From: Bacteroidales bacterium
GTDB taxonomy: Bacteria; Bacteroidota; Bacteroidia; Bacteroidales; UBA932
NCBI GenBank assembly: GCA_017519865.1
Contig: JAFWRQ010000017.1
Coordinates: forward strand, 1-64,000
Direction: 5' to 3'
DNA length: 64,000 bases
Shown here: positions 1-8,475 of the stretch, piece by piece
Layout: every line of letters begins with the position of its first letter
Position numbering within the stretch: the first letter of the stretch is position 1
Translations under genes and position numbers: made by a program
Notes under the pieces: generated by a model
Told to the model about the DNA's origin: nothing
The model's database searches: none
Seen by the model: the letters and a program-made list of their open reading frames with translations, nothing else

Positions 1-1371
1 GGCGCGCCCGAGCCGCTCGCCGCGGCAGCGTCCGCCGGCGGCTCCTGGCTCCTGCTCCTGTACGCCGCCGGCGCCGCCGCCGTCTTCGTCCTCACGGGCC
101 TCTCGGCCCTGAGGCTCATCCGGCTGATCCGCCTCGGCCACACCACTCGGGAGGACGGCTATAGCCTTACCCTCGTGGACGGGGACATCCCCTCCTTCAG
201 CTGGGGGCGCCACATCGTCATGAGCCGCGCCGACCTTGAGTCCAGCCCCGCCATCCTTACTCACGAGCGTATGCACGTTAAAAAACTGCATTCCTTCGAC
301 AACGCCCTGTTCTTCGTCGTCACGGTCTTTCACTGGTTCAACCCGCTGGTATGGATCACTCTCTCCGAACTTAAGCTCCTGCACGAGTACGAAGCCGACG
401 AAGCAGTCATTCAAAACGGCATTGATGCAACTCAATATCAGTTACTTCTGGTGAAGAAAGCCGTGGGAGAAAACCGTTTCTCCCTGGCCAACGGCTTCCA
501 GCACTCCAAACTCAAAAACAGAATCAACATGATGCTCAAGAAACAAACCTCCGGCTGGATGCGGTTCGCGTACCTCCTGCTCCTGCCGGTCCTTGCAGGC
601 GCGATGTTCGCCTGCAACCCTGCGCGGGAGCAGGATGGGGACCTTGTCCTTGACGAGGAGCAACTCGAGACCAAAGCCGCGGATGAGACTGTTCCTTTCC
701 AACTGGTCGAGGTCAAGCCAACTTTCAACGGCGGTGATGCCAATAAGTTCTCGGAGTGGGTCAATTCCCAGTTGAAATACCCCGAGGCGGCCAAGGAAGC
801 GAGTGCCCAGGGTCGTGTGATCCTCCAGTTCACTGTCGGAGCTGACGGAAAGGTCGGTAACGTCAGCGTGCTTCGCGGCGCTCATGAAGCGCTTGATGCA
901 GAGGCTCTCCGCGTAGTCAGCGCATCTCCGGACTGGACTCCGGGCGAACGGGACGGCAAAGCTGTACCGGTCACTTACACTTTCCCGGTGGTCTTCCGCC
1001 TGTCAGGAGACGACTCAGGTAACAACGCCTCGACGTCCGGGGAAAGCGCCCCTCAAGACTTCGCCGCGATCGAGGTCAAGCCCACCTTCAACGGCGGCGA
1101 CGCCAATGAGTTCTCCAAGTGGGTCAATTCCCATCTCAAATACCCCGATGCAGCGAAGGCCGCAGGCGACCAGGGCCGTGTGCTCATCTCCTTCGTAGTC
1201 GGCTCCGACGGCAGTGTCAGCGATGTCAAGCTCCTCCGCGGCGTCAGCGACGAACTGGACACCGAAGCCCTCCGTGTCATCAAGTCTTCCCCGAAGTGGG
1301 AACCCGGCAGACAGGACGGCAAGGCCGTGCCGGTCACCTACACCTTCCCGGTCACCTTCAAACTTAAGTAG
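1..1371 (+). CDS. M56-family metallopeptidase / TonB energy-transducer fusion (BlaR1-like), 5'-truncated
   Basis: The frame is open from base 1, so the start lies upstream of the window; the ATG at 175 is internal. The visible part begins with a hydrophobic segment, followed by a peptidase M56 zinc motif (HERMH at about 85-90 of the visible protein) and a second acidic motif (LHEYEADEA). Another membrane segment (YLLLLPVLAGAMFAC) leads to a periplasmic region made of two tandem TonB C-terminal domains. Each of these starts with EVKPTFNGGDAN and contains LKYP and VTYTFPV. M56/TonB proteins of Bacteroidota are thought to act as BlaR1-like sensors or envelope transducers, usually next to a BlaI-type repressor; that neighbour would lie outside this window. 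The two TonB domains are near-copies, which points to an internal duplication. The family call is firm; the signal sensed is unknown. Confidence 0.85.
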   Translation, partial: GAPEPLAAAASAGGSWLLLLYAAGAAAVFVLTGLSALRLIRLIRLGHTTREDGYSLTLVDGDIPSFSWGRHIVMSRADLESSPAILTHERMHVKKLHSFDNALFFVVTVFHWFNPLVWITLSELKLLHEYEADEAVIQNGIDATQYQLLLVKKAVGENRFSLANGFQHSKLKNRINMMLKKQTSGWMRFAYLLLLPVLAGAMFACNPAREQDGDLVLDEEQLETKAADETVPFQLVEVKPTFNGGDANKFSEWVNSQLKYPEAAKEASAQGRVILQFTVGADGKVGNVSVLRGAHEALDAEALRVVSASPDWTPGERDGKAVPVTYTFPVVFRLSGDDSGNNASTSGESAPQDFAAIEVKPTFNGGDANEFSKWVNSHLKYPDAAKAAGDQGRVLISFVVGSDGSVSDVKLLRGVSDELDTEALRVIKSSPKWEPGRQDGKAVPVTYTFPVTFKLK

Positions 1372-1423
1372 CCCCGCGCTGTACAACGGAGGAAAAAAAA
1401 GTTTTTAAAATTTCTGCAAAAGG

Positions 1424-1455
1424 CTTGCATATTATAATTCCATTGTCTACCTTTG
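1424..1455 (+). promoter_or_regulatory. Bacteroidetes-type promoter for the trp leader/trpB2
   Basis: The -7 box TACCTTTG at 1448-1455 fits TAnnTTTG exactly. CTTG at 1424-1427 lies 20 bases upstream, the normal distance for the TTTG -33 box. The predicted transcription start is near 1460, just before the leader-peptide ATG at 1463. Confidence 0.6.
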
Positions 1456-1462
1456 GCACAGA

Positions 1463-1519
1463 ATGAGACTTGAAAGCAACATATCCAACCTGTTTTTCTG
1501 GTGGCGTCTGAGCGAATAG
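1463..1519 (+). CDS. Tryptophan leader peptide (trpL-like)
   Basis: This short frame encodes MRLESNISNLFFWWRLSE and ends at TAG 1517-1519. It has two adjacent Trp codons (TGG TGG, 1499-1504) preceded by two Phe codons. It sits immediately downstream of the promoter and upstream of a terminator hairpin that precedes a tryptophan synthase gene. That is the layout of a ribosome-mediated attenuator. The Trp codons lie just before the first half of the upstream hairpin (1506-1511), so a ribosome stalled for lack of charged tRNA-Trp would cover it. The reading is based on sequence and position; translation has not been shown. Confidence 0.75.
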   Translation: MRLESNISNLFFWWRLSE

Positions 1520-1594
1520 ATCGGTCAGACTCTTAAGATGTTGCGCAAATCTCACCGGGGTGTCCCGGGCTGAAATATCGAGGGCTGTCCGATC
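1506..1594 (+). promoter_or_regulatory. Alternative hairpins of the trp attenuator (protector and antiterminator)
   Basis: Strand 1 (GTCTGA, 1506-1511) pairs with TCAGAC (1525-1530), forming the protector hairpin 1:2. Strand 2 (GATCGG, 1519-1524, then CAG 1526-1528) pairs instead with CCGATC (1589-1594) and CTG (1585-1587), giving a 6+3 bp antiterminator with one U-U mismatch. That pairing uses the left arm of the terminator (1581-1590). The two foldings exclude each other. A small extra hairpin (CCGGG 1555-1559 / CCCGG 1564-1568) lies between them. Confidence 0.7.
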
Positions 1595-1611
1595 GCAGGA
1601 CAGCCCTTTTT
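1581..1611 (+). terminator. Rho-independent terminator of the trp attenuator
   Basis: This is a perfect 10-bp stem (AGGGCTGTCC 1581-1590 with GGACAGCCCT 1598-1607), a 7-base loop and a T run at 1607-1611. It lies 53 bases before the trpB2 start, so it controls read-through rather than ending the upstream gene. Confidence 0.85.
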
Positions 1612-1664
1612 GCGTGAAATCAAACAAGTAACAAGTAATATTAACCTTAACAAACAGACACGTT

Positions 1665-3029
1665 ATGAAACAGAAAAAGTTCATGCTTCCGGAGTCAGAG
1701 ATTCCGACCCATTTCTTCAACATCCAGGCCATCATGCCCAACAAACCGATGCCGTTCCTGAATCCCGCCACCAAGGAGCCCCTCAAGGCCGAGGATCTTT
1801 ACCCCATCTTCTGCAAGGCTTGCGCCGACCAGGAGCTCAACCAGACGGACGAATGGATCCCTATCCCCGAGGAAGTGCGCGAGCAGTACGCCGCCTATCG
1901 ATGTACTCCGCTTGTACGTGCCTATGAACTTGAGAAGGCTCTTGGTACTCCCGCCCACATCTATTTCAAGAACGAGAGTGTCTCGCCCGCCGGTTCGCAT
2001 AAGCTCAACTCCGCCATCGCCCAGGCATACTATGCCAAGGAGCAGGGCATCACGAATCTGACCACAGAGACCGGTGCCGGCCAGTGGGGCGGTGCTCTCA
2101 GCTACGCCACCAAGAAGTTCGGCATCGACTGCGCCGTCTATATGGTCAAGGTCAGCTACGAGCAGAAGCCTTACCGCCGCAGCATCATGCAGACCTTCGG
2201 CGCGGCCATCACTCCTTCCCCGTCCATGTCCACCCGTGCCGGTAAGGATATCATCACCCGTAACCCCAACGACCAGGGTTCCCTGGGCTGTGCCATCTCC
2301 GAGGCCATCGAACTTGCAGTGACCACCCCTAACTGCAAGTATGCGCTTGGCTCCGTGCTGAATCATGTCTGTCTGCATCAGAGCATTATCGGCCTTGAGG
2401 CCGAAAAACAGATGGAACTGGCCGGCGAGTATCCGGACATCGTCATCGCCTGCTTCGGCGGCGGCTCCAACTTCTCCGGCATCGCCTATCCTTTCATGCG
2501 CCACAACATCCAGGACGGCAAGAAGACCCGCTTCATCGCTGCCGAGCCTTTCTCCTGCCCGAAGCTCACCCGCGGCAAGTTCGAGTATGACTTCGGCGAT
2601 GAGGCCGGAATGACTCCGCTCCTCCCGATGTACACCCTCGGCCATACCTTCAAGCCTGCTTCGATCCACGCCGGCGGTCTCCGTTATCATGGAGCCGGCG
2701 TCATCCTCAGTCAGTTGATGAAGGACGGCCTGATGGAGGCCGTCGACATCGAGCAGAAGGATTCCTTCGCCGCCGGTGTCCTCTTCGCCCGCACCGAGGG
2801 TATCATCCCTGCACCGGAGTCCTGCCATGCCATCGCCGCCACTATCAACGAGGCTCTCAAGTGCAAGGAGACCGGCGAGCAGAAGACCATCCTCTTCAAC
2901 CTCTCCGGCCACGGTTTCGTGGATATGGCCGCATACGACCAGTATTTCTCAGGTGAGATGCAGAACTATCACGTCTCCGAAGAGGATCTGGCCAAGTTCA
3001 TCAAGAGCGCCGACGCGCTGAACCAGTAG
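1665..3029 (+). CDS. trpB: Tryptophan synthase beta chain, TrpB2 type
   Basis: This PLP enzyme of 454 residues condenses indole with serine to give tryptophan. It has the long N-terminus of the TrpB2 (COG1350) subgroup. The PLP lysine lies in AGSHKLNSA (K113), the catalytic-loop motif is TETGAGQWG (glutamate 135), and the phosphate-binding loop is CFGGGSNFSG. No trpA or other trp gene is adjacent, so the enzyme either salvages indole or works with a TrpA encoded elsewhere. The upstream leader with Trp codons and an attenuator supports a genuine role in tryptophan supply rather than another PLP beta-replacement. The 3' end overlaps the end of the convergent symporter gene by 29 bases, with no terminator between them. 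Confidence 0.92.
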   Translation: MKQKKFMLPESEIPTHFFNIQAIMPNKPMPFLNPATKEPLKAEDLYPIFCKACADQELNQTDEWIPIPEEVREQYAAYRCTPLVRAYELEKALGTPAHIYFKNESVSPAGSHKLNSAIAQAYYAKEQGITNLTTETGAGQWGGALSYATKKFGIDCAVYMVKVSYEQKPYRRSIMQTFGAAITPSPSMSTRAGKDIITRNPNDQGSLGCAISEAIELAVTTPNCKYALGSVLNHVCLHQSIIGLEAEKQMELAGEYPDIVIACFGGGSNFSGIAYPFMRHNIQDGKKTRFIAAEPFSCPKLTRGKFEYDFGDEAGMTPLLPMYTLGHTFKPASIHAGGLRYHGAGVILSQLMKDGLMEAVDIEQKDSFAAGVLFARTEGIIPAPESCHAIAATINEALKCKETGEQKTILFNLSGHGFVDMAAYDQYFSGEMQNYHVSEEDLAKFIKSADALNQ

Positions 3030-4470
3030 GCGAGGTGACCAGAAGCAGCAGCATGGTGATGGCGGCGTTTACCAGAAGGTTCTCGAAGCCCATCTGGTAG
3101 CCGCCGAACCAGCGCTCGCTGTTCATTGCAAGAACATAAGTCAGGACCGGCGAAATGCCGCAAATGAACGGAACGATCGTGTCGCGGACCTTTCTCCGCG
3201 ACACGATTCCGTATATGAACAGGCCGAGAAGCGGCCCGTAGGTGTATCCGGCTATTGTATAGACTGCGTTGATGACGCTCTGGCTGCCGATAGCGCGGAA
3301 AGCGCAGATGATCAGGCCCATCAGCAGGGCGTTCAGGATGTGCATCCTGAAGCGGACGGAGTCAAGTTTCCGGCCTCCGTCCCTGCGGTCGGCCTTGAGG
3401 ATGTCCAGGGTCATCGACGAGGTGAGGGCCGTGAGGGCCGAGCCGCTGCTGCTGAAACCCGCAGCGACGAGCCCCAGCACGAACAGCACTCCCACTACCG
3501 GCGGCATATACTGCGTCGCGATGGTCGGGAAAAGATTGTCCGCTACGGGAATGTCAAGCTGCAGCGAAGCCTTCAACATGTACAGCAGAACGCCAAGGGC
3601 GAGGAAGAGCAGGTTCACCGGCAGGAACGCCACTCCGTACGAGAGGACGTTCTTGCGCGCTTCGCGCAGGTTCCTGCAGGACAGGTTCTTCTGCATCATG
3701 TCCTGGTCCAGGCCGGTCATGGCCACCGTCGTGAACAATCCGGCAAGGAACTGCTTCCAGAAAAAGCGCTTGTCGTTGATGTCATCGAAGAACCAGGTAC
3801 GCGTCATAGGACTGTCCTTGATGGCGGCGCACATGCTTCCGAAACTGAAGCCCATTTGCTTGGCAATCAACCAGATGCAGAGGATTACCGTGCCGACCAT
3901 CGCAAGGGTCTGGAGCATGTCTGCCCAGACCAGGGTCTTCACGCCTCCGCGGAAGGTGTAGCCCCAGACGATGAGCATCGTCACGGCTACATTTGCCCAG
4001 AAGGGCACGCCCAGCGAGTCGAAGAGGATGAGCTGGAGGATGGATGCGGTAAGGTACATCCGCACTCCGCATCCGAGATACTTGGAGACCAGGAAGAGGA
4101 CCGAGCCAGACAGGCGGCTACGCCCGCCGAAACGCCCTTCCAGGTATCCATATATGCTGGTCATATCCAGCCTGTAGTACAGAGGCAGGAGGACATAGGC
4201 AATGACGACGTATCCGGCGACAAAGCCCAGGACCATCTGCATATACGAAAACAGTGAGGCCTCCACCATACCGGGCACCGACACGAATGTCACGCCGGAG
4301 ATGGAGGTTCCGACCATCGAGATGGCGACTATCCACCAGGGTGACTTGCGTCCTCCGTTGAAAAAGTCTTTTCCCCGCACTTCCTTCCGTCTGCCGGCCG
4401 TAAGGGCGCTGACGAGGAAGAGTGCGAGGAAATAACAGAGGATGACAGCAAGTACAGCCCCGGTCTTCAT
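3001..4470 (-). CDS. Sodium:solute symporter (SSS family)
   Basis: This 489-residue polytopic membrane protein has about 13 hydrophobic segments. The N-terminal helix is followed by GKDFFNGGRKSPWW and an SISGVTFVSVPG helix, the typical SSS sodium-site region. It would couple sodium entry to uptake of a small solute, and nothing in the sequence identifies that solute. It starts 4 bases after fabI on the same strand and is probably the last gene of the acyl-CoA ligase-fabZ-fabI unit. The ends of this gene and of trpB overlap convergently. Confidence 0.85.
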   Translation of the reverse strand: MKTGAVLAVILCYFLALFLVSALTAGRRKEVRGKDFFNGGRKSPWWIVAISMVGTSISGVTFVSVPGMVEASLFSYMQMVLGFVAGYVVIAYVLLPLYYRLDMTSIYGYLEGRFGGRSRLSGSVLFLVSKYLGCGVRMYLTASILQLILFDSLGVPFWANVAVTMLIVWGYTFRGGVKTLVWADMLQTLAMVGTVILCIWLIAKQMGFSFGSMCAAIKDSPMTRTWFFDDINDKRFFWKQFLAGLFTTVAMTGLDQDMMQKNLSCRNLREARKNVLSYGVAFLPVNLLFLALGVLLYMLKASLQLDIPVADNLFPTIATQYMPPVVGVLFVLGLVAAGFSSSGSALTALTSSMTLDILKADRRDGGRKLDSVRFRMHILNALLMGLIICAFRAIGSQSVINAVYTIAGYTYGPLLGLFIYGIVSRRKVRDTIVPFICGISPVLTYVLAMNSERWFGGYQMGFENLLVNAAITMLLLLVTSPTGSARRRS

Positions 4471-4474
4471 AAGT

Positions 4475-5266
4475 CTATTCCATTACCGGGAGCAGGGATG
4501 AATAACCGCCGTCGTGATATAGATTCTGCATCGTGACCTTGCGCGTAAGGTCGGAGAAGAGTGTCAGGACGTAGCCTGCGCAGTCCTCCGCGGTGGCATT
4601 GCCAAGCGGAGAGATGCGGTCGGCATACCCTACCATTTCCTTCATCCCGTCGATGCCCTGTCCGGCAGTGGTCATGGTAGGGGATTGGGAGATGGTATTT
4701 ATGCGGACGTGCTTCTCGCGACCGTAGATGAGGCCGAAGTTGCGTGTGATGGACTGGAGCATCGCCTTGGCGTCGGCCATGTCGTTGTAGCCGGGCATGG
4801 CACGGTCGGCGGCGATGTAACTCAAGGCAACGACCGATCCCCATTCGTTGAGGGCGTCCTTCTTGTAAAGTGTCTGGAGGAGCTTGTGGAACGAAAGGGC
4901 GGAGATGTCGACAGTCTTCTGGAAGAAGTCGTAGTTGACATCGGTATATGCACGTCCCTTGCGGATGTTGGGAGACATTGCCACGGCGTGCAGGACGAAG
5001 TCGAACCTGCCTCCGAAATGCTCCATGGTGCCGTCTACGAGTGCCTCCAGGTCCGCCACGGAGGTGGCGTCCGCGGGGATGACGATGGTGCCGCACTGCT
5101 CCGCGAGGCGGTTGATCTCGCCCAGGCGGATGGATACGGGTGTATTGGTGAGGACGATTTCCGCGCCTTCGGCAACGGCAAGCCCCGCGACTTTCCAAGC
5201 TATGGACTTGTCATTCAAAGCTCCGAATATCAGGCCTTTGCGGCCTTTTAGCAACTGATGTGACAT
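4475..5266 (-). CDS. fabI: Enoyl-ACP reductase (NADH), FabI
   Basis: FabI catalyses the last step of each fatty-acid elongation cycle, reducing trans-2-enoyl-ACP. At 263 residues it has the usual length. The sequence is a short-chain dehydrogenase fold with GALNDKSIAW at the N-terminus, the HAVAMSP region, and the active-site pattern LSYIAADRAMPGYNDMADAKA supplying both tyrosines and the lysine. It follows fabZ by 3 bases, and the two act consecutively in the pathway. The window shows no second enoyl reductase. Confidence 0.95.
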   Translation of the reverse strand: MSHQLLKGRKGLIFGALNDKSIAWKVAGLAVAEGAEIVLTNTPVSIRLGEINRLAEQCGTIVIPADATSVADLEALVDGTMEHFGGRFDFVLHAVAMSPNIRKGRAYTDVNYDFFQKTVDISALSFHKLLQTLYKKDALNEWGSVVALSYIAADRAMPGYNDMADAKAMLQSITRNFGLIYGREKHVRINTISQSPTMTTAGQGIDGMKEMVGYADRISPLGNATAEDCAGYVLTLFSDLTRKVTMQNLYHDGGYSSLLPVME

Positions 5267-5269
5267 AGC

Positions 5270-5689
5270 CTACTCTTTAGGTACAAGATAGAACGAAAGG
5301 TCGCCCTTGCAGGCGAGTTGTCCATCGACGGTAGCGACTGCATCGACGACTATGACGGTGCTGCGCTTGACCTTCAGGCTCGCGTTCACGACAACGGTAT
5401 CGCCGGGTTTGACAACCCTCTTGAAGCGGATCTTGTCGAGCCCTGCATACAGGGGCAGCTTTCCTTCAAGCTCGTCCTTCATAAGAAGGATGCTGGACTG
5501 GGCCATAATCTCGCAAAGCATCACTCCCGGGACAATAGGATTGCCCGGGAAGTGACCGTTGACGAATTCTTCCTTGCCCGTGACCGTGTACTCGGAGACC
5601 ACATGGTTCTCTTCCACCATCTCGGACCTGTCCACCAGGAGCATAGGCTCGCGATGGGCCATATACTTTTTCAGTTCTTCTCTTTCCAT
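5270..5689 (-). CDS. fabZ: 3-hydroxyacyl-ACP dehydratase, FabZ
   Basis: This 139-residue single hotdog domain dehydrates 3-hydroxyacyl-ACP. The catalytic histidine lies in GHFPGNPIVPGV and the glutamate in CEIMAQSS. It is located between an acyl-CoA ligase and fabI on the same strand. In many Bacteroidales fabZ is fused to lpxC, but here it is free-standing. Confidence 0.93.
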   Translation of the reverse strand: MEREELKKYMAHREPMLLVDRSEMVEENHVVSEYTVTGKEEFVNGHFPGNPIVPGVMLCEIMAQSSILLMKDELEGKLPLYAGLDKIRFKRVVKPGDTVVVNASLKVKRSTVIVVDAVATVDGQLACKGDLSFYLVPKE

Positions 5690-5733
5690 TATTGGATTAT
5701 TACCCGGTAAAGGTAGTAAATATTTTTAAAAAC

Positions 5734-7386
5734 CTATTTGTACATGAAGCGGCGTATGCTGCCCTTCGGGGTCTTGGAGAAAGGCTCGAAGCGGAGTTCG
5801 AAGTCGTTGACCGCGGAATAAGCGGGGAGCTTGCTGTTCAGGGCAACGATATTCTGGCGCATGACGGCATCGAGGCCGTCGGCTCCGAGACCGGCCTTGT
5901 CGAGCGCATCCATATTCGGAACTATCAGTGCTATGATGCGATGCTCGCGCTGGAGTACGATGGATTCGGCAACGTAGGGGAGTTCGTTGAGCACGACCTC
6001 TATCTCCTCGGGATAGACGTTCTGTCCGTTCTCGGTCAGGATCATGTTCTTGGAGCGGCCGAGGAGGAACACATTGTTGTCCTTGTCGATGGTGCCGATG
6101 TCGCCGGTACGGAACCAGCCGTCCTTAAGGACTTCGGCAGTGGCCTCGGGATTCTTGTAGTAGCCGCTGAAGACGACATCGCCCTTGACGTAGAGTTCGC
6201 CTGCGATGTGCTCCGGGTCGGGCGAGTCGATGCGTACCTCCATTACCTCGGGAAGGTATTCTCCGCAGGACTTCGGAACGTATTTACCAAGTTTGCCATA
6301 GGACACGATGGGAGCCAGTTCGGTGAGGCCGTAGCCGGTGATGAACGGAACCTTGAGTTTGTAGACGAAGAGGGACTCGACCTCGGAAGGGATGGCGGAG
6401 CCGCCGGTGGCAAAGACTTCGATATTGCCGCCCATTGCCGCCATAAGCTTGTCGTGCAGCATCTTGCAGAACTCGGGATTGTTCTCGTAGTCGGCAAGTT
6501 TCGCCTTTCCTTCAGGAGAATTGATATCGGCTCCGAGCACGTACTCCGCGAACTTGACGAAGATGAGGGGAACACCATAGAAGATATTTGGCCTCACTTC
6601 CATGAGAGCCTGCTGGACGTTCATGGGGATGGGGGGGATGCCGAGTACGGTTACATGCATTCCGATGGTCAGGGGGATGACAACGTCGCACATCAGGCCG
6701 AAACTGTGGGCGTGCGGCAGCAGGCTCAGATAGTTGCCTCCCTTGTGGAACGGGAATCCGGGAGTGATGGCCTGGACGTTGGCGGTGTCGTTGCGGTAAG
6801 TGAGCATGACACCTTTCGGGTTACCGGTAGAGCCGGAGGTATAGAGGATGGCGCAGACGTCGTCGAGGTCAACGTCGATGACCTTGAAGTCTGAGGGCTT
6901 CATTCCGCCGGGATAGCGTCCGGCGAGGAGCTGAGGGCCTTCGGCGTAGATCTCCGCAACGCCGTTACGGCTGGCGAGGATCTCTCCCGTGGTGCAGTCG
7001 ATGGCGCAGAGGACGGCGGGCATCTGCTCGAAATCCATGGCATCGAAAGTGCGCTTCTCGGTGTAGAGGATCTTGCAGTCGGAATGGTTGACAAGTTTCT
7101 GTGTGTCGGCGGGGGTAAATGCGTTATAGAGTTCCACTGCGATGTAGCCCTTGGATACGGCTGCATAGTATAGTGATGCGCCCATGGCGCAGGGGCGGGC
7201 GTTGATGGCGATCTTGTCGCCTCGTTTCAGGCCGGCCTTCTTCCAGACCAGGTCTAGGGTGTCGATGCGTTCTGCAAGTTCGCGGTAGGTAATGGTGGAT
7301 TTTCGGAAGTCGGACAGTGCGGGATTGTCCCAGCTGTCGCGTACCGCTCCTTCGAAGAGCTTGATGAAATTGTCGATCTTAATCAT
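5734..7386 (-). CDS. Long-chain acyl-CoA (AMP-forming) ligase
   Basis: This ANL-superfamily enzyme of 550 residues activates a carboxylic acid via an acyl-adenylate. The P-loop motif YTSGSTGNPKGVML is present, as are the GYGLTE motif and a C-terminal GWFRTGDIG hinge followed by LGRSKNMI. The ATG at 7386 is chosen because an upstream in-frame ATG (7449) would give an N-terminal extension running through promoter-like sequence. It precedes fabZ and fabI with a 44-base gap, suggesting recycling of exogenous or membrane-derived fatty acids into the cycle. The exact chain-length preference cannot be read from the sequence. Confidence 0.88.
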   Translation of the reverse strand: MIKIDNFIKLFEGAVRDSWDNPALSDFRKSTITYRELAERIDTLDLVWKKAGLKRGDKIAINARPCAMGASLYYAAVSKGYIAVELYNAFTPADTQKLVNHSDCKILYTEKRTFDAMDFEQMPAVLCAIDCTTGEILASRNGVAEIYAEGPQLLAGRYPGGMKPSDFKVIDVDLDDVCAILYTSGSTGNPKGVMLTYRNDTANVQAITPGFPFHKGGNYLSLLPHAHSFGLMCDVVIPLTIGMHVTVLGIPPIPMNVQQALMEVRPNIFYGVPLIFVKFAEYVLGADINSPEGKAKLADYENNPEFCKMLHDKLMAAMGGNIEVFATGGSAIPSEVESLFVYKLKVPFITGYGLTELAPIVSYGKLGKYVPKSCGEYLPEVMEVRIDSPDPEHIAGELYVKGDVVFSGYYKNPEATAEVLKDGWFRTGDIGTIDKDNNVFLLGRSKNMILTENGQNVYPEEIEVVLNELPYVAESIVLQREHRIIALIVPNMDALDKAGLGADGLDAVMRQNIVALNSKLPAYSAVNDFELRFEPFSKTPKGSIRRFMYK

Positions 7387-7413
7387 TTCCGGTAAGGTTT
7401 GTTTAGTCGGCTG

Positions 7414-7455
7414 CAAATATATATACGTGCGCAGTACGGGATACCCCATATGGGG
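7414..7455 (-). promoter_or_regulatory. -7 box and palindrome upstream of the acyl-CoA ligase
   Basis: On the minus strand TATATTTG (7414-7421) matches the Bacteroidetes -7 box, but there is no TTTG at -33. Instead a perfect 12-bp palindrome CCCCATATGGGG (7444-7455) occupies that position, which could be an operator. The assignment rests on position only. Confidence 0.35.
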
Positions 7456-7595
7456 CGAAATCGGCGGTCGTTTGGTGAATTCCCGTTTTTTGTGGCATTC
7501 TCAAACCCGCCTGTGGCCAAATACACCACTCTATTGTATGGGTATATTTGTGGGGAATTGTTATATTTGTAAGGTTATGGTGCATTCTTGATACA

Positions 7596-8465
7596 ATGAA
7601 AAAAGGCTTTAAGAAATATCTCATCATCACATTGGCGGTCATAATCGCCCTGTTCGCCCTGAGGATGGTGTTTTATCGCGAGACTCTCTGGATCGGTGTG
7701 CTCCTGCTGCTCGCCGTAGTGATAGGCTTCCTGGTATGGAAGGCCTTTATCCAGAACGGCCGCGAGGACCTTCGCCGCTCGGAGCGCAAGGGCAAAGCCC
7801 TCGAAGAAGAGGTCGGCAGCCTTAAGCGCGAACTCGCCGGCCTGTACCGCGAGCTTGAGGAGAAGAGCCGTTCACCCCTCAATGTGGTGGAACTGTCTCC
7901 CATCCTCCATCTGGCAGTCATGAACATCGACTCGTCCTTTGTCCGCACATACATCCGCGAGGATCAGGAAGAGGGGCTGACTTTCAACGGCGCCCTCCGC
8001 GCCGATATCTGCGCCGAGTACGGCATAAAGCTCGAGGACGTCGGATTCCGTTACGATGCCGATACCAATACCCTTTTCCTCGCCAATTTCCAGCCGGGTC
8101 TTATCTCCTTTTCCAAGAAGCAGCTCAACTGGGAGATTGCCAACAGTTTCGCTTCGCGGACCATTTTCGGAAGGCACTTCTCTTCGGCCAGCAACCCCGC
8201 GGCCAAGGCCTATACGGCCAGGATGTGCCGGGAGCTCAGGGACGACCTTGAAAAGGAAATCGACGAGCGCAAGATTTCCGAGTTCGCGTGGCTGTCACCG
8301 ATGATTTCGCAACAGGTGACAGACATGCTGAAGGTGCTGGTGGGCCGTCCGGGCATGAGCATCGTCACCATGGAGGGACGCCCGGAAGGCGATTTCCTGA
8401 CCTTCCCCGAATTCCGCAAACAGCTTGCGGCCCAGTCCGCAGTCGCAAAGATCGAAGATAACTGA
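7596..8465 (+). CDS. Membrane-anchored coiled-coil protein of unknown function
   Basis: This 289-residue protein has two predicted N-terminal membrane helices (about 7-23 and 31-50), a charged coiled-coil stretch (about 55-92) and a C-terminal soluble domain of some 190 residues. I do not recognise the family. The ATG at 7596 fits the hydrophobic start; TATATTTG boxes at 7543-7550 and 7562-7569 may belong to its promoter, but no good -33 element is at the right distance. The hydrolase gene follows after 10 bases on the same strand. Confidence 0.7.
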   Translation: MKKGFKKYLIITLAVIIALFALRMVFYRETLWIGVLLLLAVVIGFLVWKAFIQNGREDLRRSERKGKALEEEVGSLKRELAGLYRELEEKSRSPLNVVELSPILHLAVMNIDSSFVRTYIREDQEEGLTFNGALRADICAEYGIKLEDVGFRYDADTNTLFLANFQPGLISFSKKQLNWEIANSFASRTIFGRHFSSASNPAAKAYTARMCRELRDDLEKEIDERKISEFAWLSPMISQQVTDMLKVLVGRPGMSIVTMEGRPEGDFLTFPEFRKQLAAQSAVAKIEDN

Positions 8466-8475
8466 CCATATCGAT

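Noticed and set aside
1364..1786. Minus-strand frame over the trp leader
   Set aside because: No homologue or promoter; it runs through the terminator hairpin of the opposite strand.
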